A DNA stretch of 64,000 nucleotides. It comes from CAZNKU01 sp045654805 (GTDB lineage: Bacteria > Bacillota > Clostridia > Monoglobales > Firm-18). The notes below the pieces were generated by a model. It did not search any database, was not told the origin of the DNA, and was given only the letters and a program-made list of their open reading frames with translations. The DNA lies in NCBI GenBank assembly GCA_045654805.1, contig JAZOOD010000067.1, positions 1 to 64,000 on the forward strand, given 5' to 3'. How positions within the stretch are numbered: the first letter of the stretch is position 1; each line of letters opens with the position of its first letter. The translations under genes were made by a program, and so were the position numbers. Positions 41,699 through 51,410 of this stretch are shown in pieces.

Positions 41699-44224
41699 TT
41701 ATAGTATAGAATATAAGATTTTTGCAGCTTCGCCTTTAGTAACATTTCTAAGAGGTAATATTGTACCATCCTCATATCCGTTAATTGCTCCAAGTTTTAT
41801 CAATATTTCAAAACCTTCTTTGGCCCAATCAGCAATATCACCTTTGTCTGAAGAAGATATGGTTTCTTTTTCAAGTCCGGATGGAAGTGTTCTTGAAATT
41901 ATAGTAGCAGTTTCAGCTCTTGTTATACTATCAAGCGGATTTGCATATAAATATCCATAATTGTTACTTCCTTGTACGATACCAAGCTTATACAGAGCCT
42001 TGAAACTGTTTAATGCCCAATTTGGTATTTTATCCAAATCATCATAAGGTAGTGTTACGTTTTCAAATTCTGTAACATCCAAATCAAGATAGTTCGTAAT
42101 CATTACTGCAAATTCTGAACGTGTCATTGATTTACCAGGATTAAATTTTAAGCCTTGTCCAGTTATTTCGCCATTTACTATTTTTGATGAATACATATAT
42201 GATAAAATGTCTTTTGCCCAATGATCATTTGTATCTATGAATGGATTTTCATAACTGTTTTCTGTAATTAACGTTGTTGCAAAGGAAGAAAAACCTTTCG
42301 AATTTGTAACAAATACTGTTATTTTTAACGTACCGTCAGGTATAGTAGTTGTAGCAATACCATCTTTATAATCAAAATCAAGTCTTTTACCATCTGCTTT
42401 GATTATAATTTTTTCTTTATCAACAGATAATCCGTTTTTAATATTAATATCAACTTTTAAATTTTTATCATTAACATCTATGTTTATGGTATTGTAGACT
42501 TCATTCAGACCTTTTACTGTAACAGGTATTTCGACTGTTGTACCACCTGCTTTAACATAGATATTTCCTATTGTATCAAGTATATTGTCTGTTGCTGTAA
42601 ATTTTCCGCCCTCTGTAATTGTACCAATTTCCTCATCACACCACCAGATAAAGCTTTTGTCAGTAGCAATAAGTTTATTATAACCGGCATATGCCTCAGC
42701 AGTTAATGTTATAGATTCTTCACGGTTAATTGTTATAGATTCTGTTGATGAGCCGTTGTTTTTTACAATTATATTTGTGGGATTAGCAATACATACTATG
42801 TTTGTACTGCCTTTAATATTGCCGGATTTTGCAGATACAGTTACCGTTCCGTTGTCATTTGCTGTAAATATTCCGTCTTGAGTAATTGTGCTTGTAGTAT
42901 TCCCGTTTATTGTGTATTCTAAATTAGGTATATCAGTTGCATAAAATGCAGTATCTGAACCCTTAGCAGTTATTTTTATTGATTCCCCTACTAAAACATA
43001 GGAGGTAAGCGGATATACGTTGATTTTATTTAAAATTCCTGTTGGTTTTTGATTATTTTTTAGGAATATAAAGTTTGAGACAGAACGTAATTTACCATCT
43101 GACGGACTATTTACTAGGGTTGTTACATCTTCCCCTGGAAATTGAACAATATAGCTTGTTGAACCACCTCCATCAAGGTTGATTGCATCCGTGCAACCTA
43201 ATTCCTTAAGTCTGTTTGCTAATGTTCTTAATTGTACTCCGTAACTGTAACCTTTTTGTCTTCCGTCAATTGTATAAAGAATTATTTTACCTTTATCTGT
43301 TATTCCGATAGCTGTTCTTGGGTTTGCACCTGCTTTGAAATCAGTATTAACCTGATTATTTTCTATAAGCATATCGCCTGTTGTACCTATGCCTAGTTTA
43401 ACGTCATTCCAACGGTTATCACCTTCAACACCAAACCTGATTTTAACTTTTTCGCCTGCTTTAATCGATGAAATAAATTCAACATATTCAACGGGAGCAT
43501 TACTATCTACTGTAATAACAATTTTATCTTCAGGTATTGCTATTGAACCTTCATATTCATTTACTGATTCAACTACTGCACTAATTTCGGCACCTAATTT
43601 CATTTCTCCTTCAATATCAGTTAATATTACATCAATCCCCTTTGTGGTGCTGTGCGTCTGACTTGAAAAATCATCTGTCATCATATATATTGAATATGGT
43701 TGACGTAATTTGTTGATATTGTGAATGTGTGTTGAACTGCCGTCTTCTTTGTGTAATATCGAATATACGGTGAATCGAGACATAAAAGCAGAATTGTCTT
43801 CAAGTATTCCAATACCATATTGTGGAGTTTCGGTTTTTGTAATTATCTTTCCATCGGAAATTATATTACTCATAGGAATACCTGTTTGTAATGAAAAATA
43901 GTCTGCATTTACTCCGGCAATGGGAGTTATACCTTTTTTTCTGATATTTGATACTTCGTTACTTATTGTGTTAGTACCATAAAGGTAATCACCGTGAGTT
44001 AATATTGGTTCTATAAAGTCATTGGGAGTATATGTTATATAATTTTCGGTTTGTTGGCCTACTCCGCTTTGGTCACTGTACCATTGATTATGAGTAGATG
44101 AAGTTCCTTGCCCTATATCTATTGTATATCCGTCAATTAGAGTGGAACCTAAAACAGATGCACTTACAGAGGAGGTGGATAGGGCAAATATTAATAAAAG
44201 TGAAATAATACGTGATTTTTTCAT
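41699..44224 (-). CDS. SLH-anchored phosphodiester glycosidase (NAGPA) surface protein
   Basis: An 841-residue exported protein. A signal peptide (about 1-23) is followed by a NAGPA-type phosphodiester glycosidase domain (about 80-390, with GVNADYFSLQTGIPMSN, NPRTAIGI and AINLDGGGSTS), a Big-like immunoglobulin domain region (about 400-600) and three SLH repeats (about 655-840: DTNDHWAKDIL, IPNWALNSFKALYKLGIV, IADWAKEGFEILIKLGAI) that bind pyruvylated cell-wall polymers. It is therefore displayed on the cell wall and probably trims a glycosyl phosphodiester in a wall or host glycan; the substrate is unknown. It has its own promoter. Confidence 0.9.
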   Translation of the reverse strand: MKKSRIISLLLIFALSTSSVSASVLGSTLIDGYTIDIGQGTSSTHNQWYSDQSGVGQQTENYITYTPNDFIEPILTHGDYLYGTNTISNEVSNIRKKGITPIAGVNADYFSLQTGIPMSNIISDGKIITKTETPQYGIGILEDNSAFMSRFTVYSILHKEDGSSTHIHNINKLRQPYSIYMMTDDFSSQTHSTTKGIDVILTDIEGEMKLGAEISAVVESVNEYEGSIAIPEDKIVITVDSNAPVEYVEFISSIKAGEKVKIRFGVEGDNRWNDVKLGIGTTGDMLIENNQVNTDFKAGANPRTAIGITDKGKIILYTIDGRQKGYSYGVQLRTLANRLKELGCTDAINLDGGGSTSYIVQFPGEDVTTLVNSPSDGKLRSVSNFIFLKNNQKPTGILNKINVYPLTSYVLVGESIKITAKGSDTAFYATDIPNLEYTINGNTTSTITQDGIFTANDNGTVTVSAKSGNIKGSTNIVCIANPTNIIVKNNGSSTESITINREESITLTAEAYAGYNKLIATDKSFIWWCDEEIGTITEGGKFTATDNILDTIGNIYVKAGGTTVEIPVTVKGLNEVYNTINIDVNDKNLKVDINIKNGLSVDKEKIIIKADGKRLDFDYKDGIATTTIPDGTLKITVFVTNSKGFSSFATTLITENSYENPFIDTNDHWAKDILSYMYSSKIVNGEITGQGLKFNPGKSMTRSEFAVMITNYLDLDVTEFENVTLPYDDLDKIPNWALNSFKALYKLGIVQGSNNYGYLYANPLDSITRAETATIISRTLPSGLEKETISSSDKGDIADWAKEGFEILIKLGAINGYEDGTILPLRNVTKGEAAKILYSIL

Positions 44225-44263
44225 TATATATTCTCCTTGAAATTTTATTCTACAACACTGAAA

Positions 44264-44292
44264 ATTATATCATACTAAATAGTGGATGTAAA
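44264..44292 (-). promoter_or_regulatory. Promoter of the SLH surface-protein gene
   Basis: On the minus strand TTTACA (44287-44292), a 17-base spacer and TATAAT (44264-44269), 39 bases before the start codon. Confidence 0.65.
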
Positions 44293-44322
44293 TGAATGTA
44301 TAAATGTTTAACAAAATATTAA

Positions 44323-45141
44323 TTATTTATACACTATTTTTCCAATAAGGGAAAATAATGAAAAAATAATCAATTCCATAACGACAATGCTTGCTCCGGT
44401 AGGAGTGTTAAATATTACAGATAATATCATTCCAATGAAGAAATTCAACACAGAAATAATGACAGACGATATTATAACTGATTTAAAAGTTTTGCAAACT
44501 CTCATAGCTGTAAGTGCTGGAAATATTATAAGAGCAGAAATAAGCATTGAGCCCATCATCTTCATACCGATTACTATTACAATTGCAGATAAAAGAGCAA
44601 TTAACATATTATAAAAATCTGTATTAATTCCGGTAGCTTTTGCGAATTTTTCATCAAATGTAACTGCGAACAGTTTGTTATATGTAACGAAATACATTAG
44701 TATGATGAATATTGAAAGAGTAATTATCATTGCAATATCTTGATTGTTGATAGCAAGTATGCTACCAAACATATAGTTGTAAATGTCTGTGTTTGCACCT
44801 GAGGAGTATGATATAAAAATAACGCCTATCGCAAGTGATGAAATAGATATTAAAGCAATTGCTGAATCGCCCTTTATTTTGCTATTGTCTTTTATTTTTA
44901 ATAATAAAAAAGCTGTAAAAATAACTACCGGTATAGTAAAATACATAGGGGTAACCTGTAGTGCAGTTGCAACAGCCAATGCACCAAATGCCACATGAGA
45001 AAGTCCGTCACCTATCATAGAAAATCTCTTTAGTACAAGAGTTACTCCCAACAATGCACAACATAATGATACTAATATTCCGCCAATTAAAGCTTTTTGT
45101 ACAAAATCCAATGAAAAAACATTTATAATGTTATTGAGCAT
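44323..45141 (-). CDS. Zinc/manganese ABC transporter permease
   Basis: A 272-residue ABC-3 family membrane protein with about eight hydrophobic segments and the patterns GGILVSLCCALLGVTLVLKRFSMIGDGLSHVAFGALA and GSMLISALIIFPALTAM. It forms the channel of the uptake system encoded with the next two genes. The ATG at 45141 has GGGGTG six bases away; a GTG at 45150 in frame lies within that site. It overlaps the ATPase gene by 11 bases. Zinc versus manganese cannot be decided from sequence. Confidence 0.92.
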   Translation of the reverse strand: MLNNIINVFSLDFVQKALIGGILVSLCCALLGVTLVLKRFSMIGDGLSHVAFGALAVATALQVTPMYFTIPVVIFTAFLLLKIKDNSKIKGDSAIALISISSLAIGVIFISYSSGANTDIYNYMFGSILAINNQDIAMIITLSIFIILMYFVTYNKLFAVTFDEKFAKATGINTDFYNMLIALLSAIVIVIGMKMMGSMLISALIIFPALTAMRVCKTFKSVIISSVIISVLNFFIGMILSVIFNTPTGASIVVMELIIFSLFSLIGKIVYK

Positions 45142-45844
45142 TGTTTTCACCCCTGATCAATTTTTTTGATATATCGTTTTTAAAATAATCGGATACATTA
45201 CCGAAAAATAAAGATTTGTTGCCTAGATGGAGGATGTGCGATGCATTCTCCGTGGCACTTTTAATATCATGGGTGACCATTATAACGGTGATATTATGTT
45301 CTTTATTCAAATGGTTGATTAATTTATACAGTGATTTTGTTGCCACGGCGTCAAGTCCTGTAACTGGCTCATCTAATAGCAAAACACTTTTTGTTGCACA
45401 TAATGCTCTTGCAAGCAATACTCTTTGTTGCTGTCCTCCTGATAATTCATGATAACATTTGTTTTTTATATTAGTTATTTCGAGTAATTCAATATTTCTG
45501 TTTGCAATGTATTTTTCTTTTTTAGTATAGAATGGAAAGAATCTCTGACTGTTTACACATCCTGATATTACAACCTCATATACCGATGCGGGAAAGTTTT
45601 TTTGCACATCAGTATGTTGAGGTAAATAGCCTATTTCCTTTGAAATAATTCCATTTCCAAATGATATCTTTCCTTTTTGGGGTTTTATAATACCTAAAAT
45701 ACCATTAATAAGAGTTGTTTTTCCGGAACCGTTTTCTCCTACAATACAAAGATAATCGCCTTCATTAAGCTCAAATGATACATCAGAAAGAACTATATTC
45801 CCATCATATTGAAATTCAAGATTTTTGCAGGATATTAATGACAT
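45131..45844 (-). CDS. Zinc/manganese ABC transporter ATP-binding protein
   Basis: A 237-residue ABC ATPase with Walker A GENGSGKTT at 36-44, GYLPQ Q-loop, signature LSGGQQQRV, Walker B VLLLDEPVTGLD and the switch histidine in MVTHD. It energises uptake of the divalent metal delivered by the lipoprotein encoded upstream. Start and stop codons overlap its neighbours on both sides, so the three genes are translated as a coupled unit. Confidence 0.93.
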   Translation of the reverse strand: MSLISCKNLEFQYDGNIVLSDVSFELNEGDYLCIVGENGSGKTTLINGILGIIKPQKGKISFGNGIISKEIGYLPQHTDVQKNFPASVYEVVISGCVNSQRFFPFYTKKEKYIANRNIELLEITNIKNKCYHELSGGQQQRVLLARALCATKSVLLLDEPVTGLDAVATKSLYKLINHLNKEHNITVIMVTHDIKSATENASHILHLGNKSLFFGNVSDYFKNDISKKLIRGENNAQ

Positions 45845-46710
45845 TATTTAAGTGCCTCCTTAAGATGTTTTAAATTTTGTTTCATAAGCGAAATATATGT
45901 TTCTCCTGAATTAAATTCGTCAATTGTTACATTATGACAGGAATGGAGGAGGAGCTTGTCTGCGGTTGTTTCGCTTTGTATTGTATCAGCAATCTTTTGG
46001 TTAGAAAATTCGATATAAAATACATATTCAATTGTTTCATCATTGATTTTCTCAATTATTTTTGATAATGTCTGTACACTTGGTTCAGCTTCTTCAGAAC
46101 AACTTGGAAAAGCTGAAATATAATTAAATCCATAATCATTCATAAAGTATGAAAATGGAAATCTATCAGCAAAAACTAATGTTTTATCAGCAGAATTAAT
46201 TGCAAGGTTATTAAATTCTATATCAAGATTATTAATTTTTTCGTCAAACTTATTTTTTTTATCCTGATATTTTGGGTTATCTATTGTTTGATATATCTTA
46301 TCTGAAATAAGTTTAGCATTCTTAACCGATGTCCATATATGTTCATCATGCATATCTGGAATTGGATTAACAACATCAATTGCCTTGATTATTTTTGTTT
46401 TATCTGTATCTATAGAAGAAAGTATTGTTTCAACCCAGTTTTCGGATTCGCCACCCGTATAAATAAAAATATCAGCATTTTTTATAGATAAAATATCCTG
46501 TGCTGTAGGGTCATAAGTGTGACTTTCCATACCTGGTTTTAACAACATTGTTACGTTTGCATCATCTCCGCAAATTTCCTTTGCAAAACTGTAATATGGA
46601 AATATTGTTGTTACAATTTGCATTTTGTCTGTTGTGTTATCTGAGATATTACAGGCAGATAAATTAAATATTAAAATTATTAAAATAAATATTGAAATTG
46701 TTTTTTTCAT
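45844..46710 (-). CDS. Zinc/manganese ABC transporter substrate-binding lipoprotein
   Basis: A 288-residue cluster A-1 binding protein. The lipobox LSAC puts the lipid-anchored cysteine at residue 20. Metal-ligand candidates are H64 in MESHTYDP and a second histidine in DEHIWTS; the usual third-ligand segment reads FADRFPFSYFMNDYGF, followed by AFPSCSEEAEPS, a variant common in clostridial homologues. The long acidic/histidine loop of classical ZnuA is absent, so the metal may be zinc or manganese. It is first in the operon, behind a palindrome-covered promoter. Confidence 0.9.
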   Translation of the reverse strand: MKKTISIFILIILIFNLSACNISDNTTDKMQIVTTIFPYYSFAKEICGDDANVTMLLKPGMESHTYDPTAQDILSIKNADIFIYTGGESENWVETILSSIDTDKTKIIKAIDVVNPIPDMHDEHIWTSVKNAKLISDKIYQTIDNPKYQDKKNKFDEKINNLDIEFNNLAINSADKTLVFADRFPFSYFMNDYGFNYISAFPSCSEEAEPSVQTLSKIIEKINDETIEYVFYIEFSNQKIADTIQSETTADKLLLHSCHNVTIDEFNSGETYISLMKQNLKHLKEALK

Positions 46711-46749
46711 AAATTATAACCCCTTTGAATTCTAGTCCAACATAAAAAT

Positions 46750-46778
46750 ATTATATAACTTCGGTTATATAAAGTCAA
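46750..46778 (-). promoter_or_regulatory. Metal-transporter promoter covered by a palindromic operator
   Basis: On the minus strand TTGACT (46773-46778), a 17-base spacer and TATAAT (46750-46755). A perfect inverted repeat TTATATAAC-N4-GTTATATAA (46751-46772) fills the spacer and most of the -10, so a bound protein would block RNA polymerase. A metal-responsive repressor (Zur, Fur, MntR or AdcR type) is the natural candidate. The half-site resembles but does not equal the AdcR site, so I do not name the regulator. Confidence 0.7.
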
Positions 46779-46815
46779 TAAAAAAGACTGCTGAGTGAAT
46801 AACTTCAGCAATCTT
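46779..46815 (-). terminator. Terminator of the Mrp gene
   Basis: On the minus strand AAGATTGCTGA / TCAGCAGTCTT (46784-46794, 46805-46815, one G-U pair) is followed by TTTTTATTG. It sits directly before the metal-transporter promoter. Confidence 0.8.
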
Positions 46816-46822
46816 TAATGTG

Positions 46823-47647
46823 TTATAAAGTTTCAAGCTTTGCAACGATTTCCTCAAGTCCTGTTGTATCTGCAGTTTCTATTGCACCGCCGTCACAAAG
46901 CAATGCAAGCTGTGGGTTAATTGGTAATGTTCCTATTGCAGGGATGTTGAATCTTTCTGCAATATCCTTAATATGGCTCTCTCCGTAGATGTAATGCTTT
47001 TCATTACAGTTAGGGCATTTAAAATATGACATATTTTCAACTATACCCAAAACAGGAATATTCATCATATTTGCCATCTTAACAGCTTTCTCAACAATCA
47101 TTGATACTAATTCCTGTGGTGAAGTAACAACAACAATACCCTTTATTGGAATAGACTGAAATACTGTAAGAGGAACATCGCCTGTTCCAGGAGGCATATC
47201 TATGAACATATAGTCAACGTCTTCCCATATAACGTCTGTCCAGAATTGTTTTACCGTACCTGCAATAACAGGACCTCTCCATACAACAGGGTCAGTTTCA
47301 TCAGGTAACATAAGATTTAGAGATATTACGTCAATACCTCCAAAGGTTTTTGCTGGAATAATACCGTCGTCAGTACCCATAATTTCTGAGCTTATACCAA
47401 ATGCTTTTGGAATAGATGGTCCTGTAATATCCGCATCAAGAATAGCTGTATGATATTTTTTGTTATTCATTGCAACGGATAAAAGGGAGGTAACCATTGA
47501 TTTACCAACACCGCCTTTGCCGCTGACAACAGCAATAACATTTTTAATATTTGATTTTGCATTGGGCTTTTCCAAAAAACTTTTTGGGTCTCTTTCAGAA
47601 CAGTTAGCCGTGCAAGTTTCACAGTTATGTGTGCAATTTTCACTCAT
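46823..47647 (-). CDS. Mrp/ApbC family Fe-S cluster carrier ATPase
   Basis: A 274-residue P-loop ATPase with deviant Walker A SGKGGVGKS at 42-50, DADITGPSIPKAFG, DMPPGTGDVPLTV and a C-terminal CxxC (FKCPNC) that bridges a [4Fe-4S] cluster in the dimer. The N-terminal tail carries four cysteines (C5, C9, C12, C16), as in Nbp35-like forms. It inserts or stores Fe-S clusters for other proteins. It is transcribed divergently from the Fe-S-rich PFOR gene, from its own promoter. Confidence 0.93.
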   Translation of the reverse strand: MSENCTHNCETCTANCSERDPKSFLEKPNAKSNIKNVIAVVSGKGGVGKSMVTSLLSVAMNNKKYHTAILDADITGPSIPKAFGISSEIMGTDDGIIPAKTFGGIDVISLNLMLPDETDPVVWRGPVIAGTVKQFWTDVIWEDVDYMFIDMPPGTGDVPLTVFQSIPIKGIVVVTSPQELVSMIVEKAVKMANMMNIPVLGIVENMSYFKCPNCNEKHYIYGESHIKDIAERFNIPAIGTLPINPQLALLCDGGAIETADTTGLEEIVAKLETL

Positions 47648-47681
47648 TTCAAAAACCTCCGTGAATATTTTTTATATTAAT

Positions 47682-47710
47682 ATTTTACAATTTTTTTTAA
47701 TATATGTCAA
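47682..47710 (-). promoter_or_regulatory. Promoter of the Mrp gene
   Basis: On the minus strand TTGACA (47705-47710), a 17-base spacer and TAAAAT (47682-47687), 34 bases before the start codon. Confidence 0.72.
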
Positions 47711-47783
47711 CAAAGTTAAATTTTTATGTAAATTATTATTGAGTTACATTGTTAATTTTTGTCTTTTTATGTGCATTGTGACC

Positions 47784-47812
47784 TTGACATCATTGAATAA
47801 TATTGATATAAT
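47784..47812 (+). promoter_or_regulatory. Perfect consensus promoter of the PFOR gene
   Basis: TTGACA (47784-47789), a 17-base spacer and TATAAT (47807-47812), leaving a leader of roughly 70 bases. A lone TTGTTAA (47749-47755) upstream matches half a Rex site, without a partner. Confidence 0.82.
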
Positions 47813-47888
47813 AATTAATGGCATATTATGTGCTTAATTTATTATATATCTATTAAGATATTATATATTTGTAAGGAGGAAACGTTTC

Positions 47889-50800
47889 ATGGCAAGAAAA
47901 ATGAAAACAATGGACGGTAATAATGCTGCTGCTTGGGCGTCATATGCGTTTACTGATGTAGCTTGTATTTATCCGATTACTCCATCATCTGTTATGGCCG
48001 AAGTAACAGACGAATGGTCCGTTGAAAAAAAAGAAAACATTTTCGGACAGCCTGTAAAGGTTGTAGAAATGCAGTCAGAAGCCGGTGCAGCAGGTGCTGT
48101 TCATGGTTCTTTGGCAGCAGGTGCTTTAACAACAACTTATACTGCATCTCAGGGATTGCTTCTTATGATTCCTAATATGTACAAGATGGCAGGTGAATTG
48201 TTACCATCAGTTATCCATGTAAGTGCGCGTTGCGTAGCTTCACATGCTCTTAACATTTTTGGTGACCATTCTGACGTTATGGCTTGTCGTCAGACAGGTT
48301 ATGCAATGCTTTGTTCCAACAGTGCACAGGAAGTTATGGATCTTGGTGCAGTTGCTCATCTTGCAGCTATTAAGGGTAAGGTTCCTTTCCTTCATTTCTT
48401 TGACGGTTTCAGAACATCTCATGAAATTGATAAGATTGAATGCTGGGATTATGCAGATTTAAAAGATATGGTAGATATGGATGCTGTTAAAGAGTTTAGA
48501 AATAATGCTCTTAATCCAGAACATCCTGTACTACGCGGTTCTGCACAAAACCCAGATATTTTCTTCCAGAACAGAGAAGCTTGTAACACATATTACAATA
48601 ATGTTCCTGCTATTGTTGAAGAATATATGAATAAAGTTAATGAGAAAATCGGTACAAACTATGGTTTGGTTAACTACTACGGTGCTCCTGATGCAACAAA
48701 GGTTTTGGTTGCTATGGGTTCAGTATGCGAAACTATTGAAGAAACTATCGATTATCTTACAAAGAAAGGTGAAAAAGTTGGTCTTATCAAAGTTCATCTT
48801 TACAGACCTTTCCCTGTTGACGCTTTCTTGAAGGCAGTTCCTGCATCTTGTAAGAAGATTGCTGTTCTTGACAGAACAAAGGAACCTGGTTCAATTGGTG
48901 AACCTATGTATCTTGATGTATGTGCTTGCTATGCAGGTAATGCTGACGCTCCAATGATTATCGGCGGTAGATACGGTCTTGGTTCAAAAGACACTATCCC
49001 TGCAGATATTATCGCTGCTTACAAGAACCTTGATGCTGAAAACCCTGTTAAGGGCTTTACACTATCAATCATAGATGACGTAACTAACCTTTCACTTCCA
49101 AGAGAAGAAAATCCAAACACAGCTGCTGAAGGTCTTACATCATGTAAGTTCTGGGGTCTTGGTTCTGATGGTACAGTTGGTGCTAACAAAGATTCTATCA
49201 AAATCATCGGTGACCATACAGACTTGTATGCTCAGGCATATTTTGATTACGACTCTAAAAAATCAGGCGGTATTACAGTATCTCACTTGAGATTCGGTAA
49301 GAATCCTATTAAGTCCACATATTTGATTAACAAAGCTGACTTTGTTGCTTGTCACAATCCATCATATGTTAACAAATACGATATGGTTGACGATTTGGTT
49401 CCTGGCGGCAAATTCCTACTTAACTGCGCTTGGTCTGTTGAAGAGCTTTCAGCTCATTTGCCGGCTAAGATGAAGAAGTATATTGCTGAAAATAACATTT
49501 CACTTTATACAATCGATGCTATAGGTATTGCTAAGGACATCGGTCTTGGCAACAAAACTTCTATCGTACTTCAGTCTGCATTCTTTAAATTGGCTAACGT
49601 TATCCCATTTGAAGAAGCTGTTGAATACATGAAGGCTGCTGTTGTTAAGAAGTTCAGCAAAAAGGGTGAAAGTATTGTTAACATGAACCACCAGGCTATT
49701 GCTCTTGGTGCTGAAAATGTTAAAGAAGTTGCTGTTCCTGCTGATTGGAAAAACGCTGTTGAAGAAAACTGTGCAGAAGACAGAGATGTTCCTGCATTTG
49801 TTAAGAATATTCTTGAACCATGCACAGCTCAGAGAGGTAACAAGCTTCCTGTATCTACATTTATGGATATGGTAGACGGTCACTTGCCACAGGGTATGGC
49901 TGCATATGAAAAACGTGGTATTGCTGTTGACGTTCCTGAATGGGATGTTACAAAGTGTATCCAGTGTAACCAGTGTGCTGCTGTATGTCCTCATGCTGCA
50001 ATTCGTCCTATCGTACTAAATGATGAAGAAGTTGCTAACGCTCCTGAAGGTATGAAGATGAAGCCTATGACAGGTAAGCCACAGTACAAATTTGCTATGG
50101 TTGTGTCACCACTTGACTGTTCAGGTTGCGGTAACTGTACAAAAGTTTGTCCTGAAAAGGTACAGGCTCTTTCAATGAAGCCTCTTGCTTCACAGATGGA
50201 AGAACAAGCTATTTTTGCATATGGTATTAAGACATCTGTTAAAGATGATGTTATAAACGCTCCACTTAATGTTAAGAATTCACAGTTCCGTCAGCCATTG
50301 CTTGAATTCTCAGGTGCTTGTGCTGGTTGTGGTGAAACACCATACGCTAAGTTGATTACACAAATTTGCGGTGACAAAACATATATTTCAAATGCAACAG
50401 GTTGTTCATCAATCTGGGCTGGTTCCGCACCTTCAACACCATACACAGTTAACCACGAAGGTCACGGTCCTGCATGGGCTAACTCATTGTTCGAAGACAA
50501 TGCTGAACATGGTCTTGGTATGGCTGTTGCAGCAAAACAGCTAAGAGCTCGTCTTGCTGAAAAACTTGAAAAGCTTGAAAATGCTGACGTTAAAGCTGCA
50601 GTTGCAGATTGGAAAGCAACTTACGAAGATATTAACGCAAACGCTGACGCTACTAAGAAACTTGTTGCTGCTTTAGAAGCATGCGGTTGTGACTCTGCTA
50701 AGGAAATCCTTGATATGAAGGAATACTTGTCCAAGAAGGCAGTTTGGATCTTCGGTGGTGACGGTTGGGCTTATGATATCGGTTTTGGTGGTCTTGATCA

Positions 50801-51389
50801 CGTTCTTGCTTCTGGTGAAGATGTAAACGTTATGGTATTCGATACTGAAGTTTACTCAAACACAGGCGGTCAGGCTTCTAAGTCTACACCTACAGGTGCT
50901 GTTGCACAGTTTGCTGCAGGCGGTAAGCCAATCAAGAAGAAGAATCTTGCTGAAATCGCTATGTCCTACGGCTATGTATATGTAGCACAAGTTGCTATGG
51001 GTTATGATGCTAACCAGACAGTTAAAGCTATTAAAGAAGCTGTTGCTTACAACGGTCCTTCATTGATTATCGGTTATGCTCCATGTATCAACCATGGTAT
51101 CAAGGGTGGTATGACAGATACTCAGAAAGTTATCAAAAACGCTGTTTTGGCTGGTTACTGGCATACATTCAGATTTGACCCAACACTTGCTGCAGAAGGA
51201 AAGAATCCTTTCCAGATGGATTCTAAAGAACCTACAGCATCATACAATGACTTTATTATGAACGAAGTTCGTTACAGCTCATTGGCTCGTAAGTTCCCTG
51301 AAAAGGCAGAAGAATTGTTCAAGGCTGCTGAAGCTCAGGCTAAAGAAAAGTATGAACATTGGTCAAAATACAGCAAACTATTCGAATAA
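47889..51389 (+). CDS. nifJ: Pyruvate:ferredoxin (flavodoxin) oxidoreductase
   Basis: A single-chain 1166-residue PFOR. In order: domain I with YPITPSSVMAE and the transketolase-like fold, domain II-III core (GRYGLGSKD, SHLRFGKNPI), a two-cluster ferredoxin domain (CIQCNQCAAVCPH near 689 and CSGCGNCTKVCPE near 743), and the ThDP domain with CAGCGETPY, NATGCSSIW, GDGWAYDIGFGGLDH and EVYSNTGGQ. It oxidises pyruvate to acetyl-CoA and reduces ferredoxin, the core fermentative step. Codons ending in C and AAG lysines are richer than in neighbours, pointing to high expression. AAGGAGG lies upstream. Confidence 0.98.
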   Translation: MARKMKTMDGNNAAAWASYAFTDVACIYPITPSSVMAEVTDEWSVEKKENIFGQPVKVVEMQSEAGAAGAVHGSLAAGALTTTYTASQGLLLMIPNMYKMAGELLPSVIHVSARCVASHALNIFGDHSDVMACRQTGYAMLCSNSAQEVMDLGAVAHLAAIKGKVPFLHFFDGFRTSHEIDKIECWDYADLKDMVDMDAVKEFRNNALNPEHPVLRGSAQNPDIFFQNREACNTYYNNVPAIVEEYMNKVNEKIGTNYGLVNYYGAPDATKVLVAMGSVCETIEETIDYLTKKGEKVGLIKVHLYRPFPVDAFLKAVPASCKKIAVLDRTKEPGSIGEPMYLDVCACYAGNADAPMIIGGRYGLGSKDTIPADIIAAYKNLDAENPVKGFTLSIIDDVTNLSLPREENPNTAAEGLTSCKFWGLGSDGTVGANKDSIKIIGDHTDLYAQAYFDYDSKKSGGITVSHLRFGKNPIKSTYLINKADFVACHNPSYVNKYDMVDDLVPGGKFLLNCAWSVEELSAHLPAKMKKYIAENNISLYTIDAIGIAKDIGLGNKTSIVLQSAFFKLANVIPFEEAVEYMKAAVVKKFSKKGESIVNMNHQAIALGAENVKEVAVPADWKNAVEENCAEDRDVPAFVKNILEPCTAQRGNKLPVSTFMDMVDGHLPQGMAAYEKRGIAVDVPEWDVTKCIQCNQCAAVCPHAAIRPIVLNDEEVANAPEGMKMKPMTGKPQYKFAMVVSPLDCSGCGNCTKVCPEKVQALSMKPLASQMEEQAIFAYGIKTSVKDDVINAPLNVKNSQFRQPLLEFSGACAGCGETPYAKLITQICGDKTYISNATGCSSIWAGSAPSTPYTVNHEGHGPAWANSLFEDNAEHGLGMAVAAKQLRARLAEKLEKLENADVKAAVADWKATYEDINANADATKKLVAALEACGCDSAKEILDMKEYLSKKAVWIFGGDGWAYDIGFGGLDHVLASGEDVNVMVFDTEVYSNTGGQASKSTPTGAVAQFAAGGKPIKKKNLAEIAMSYGYVYVAQVAMGYDANQTVKAIKEAVAYNGPSLIIGYAPCINHGIKGGMTDTQKVIKNAVLAGYWHTFRFDPTLAAEGKNPFQMDSKEPTASYNDFIMNEVRYSSLARKFPEKAEELFKAAEAQAKEKYEHWSKYSKLFE

Positions 51390-51410
51390 TCCTTACAAGT
51401 ATTTGAATAA

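Noticed and set aside
47749..47755. TTGTTAA upstream of the PFOR gene as a Rex operator
   Set aside because: Only one half-site is present; the inverted partner TTAACAA at the required spacing is missing.
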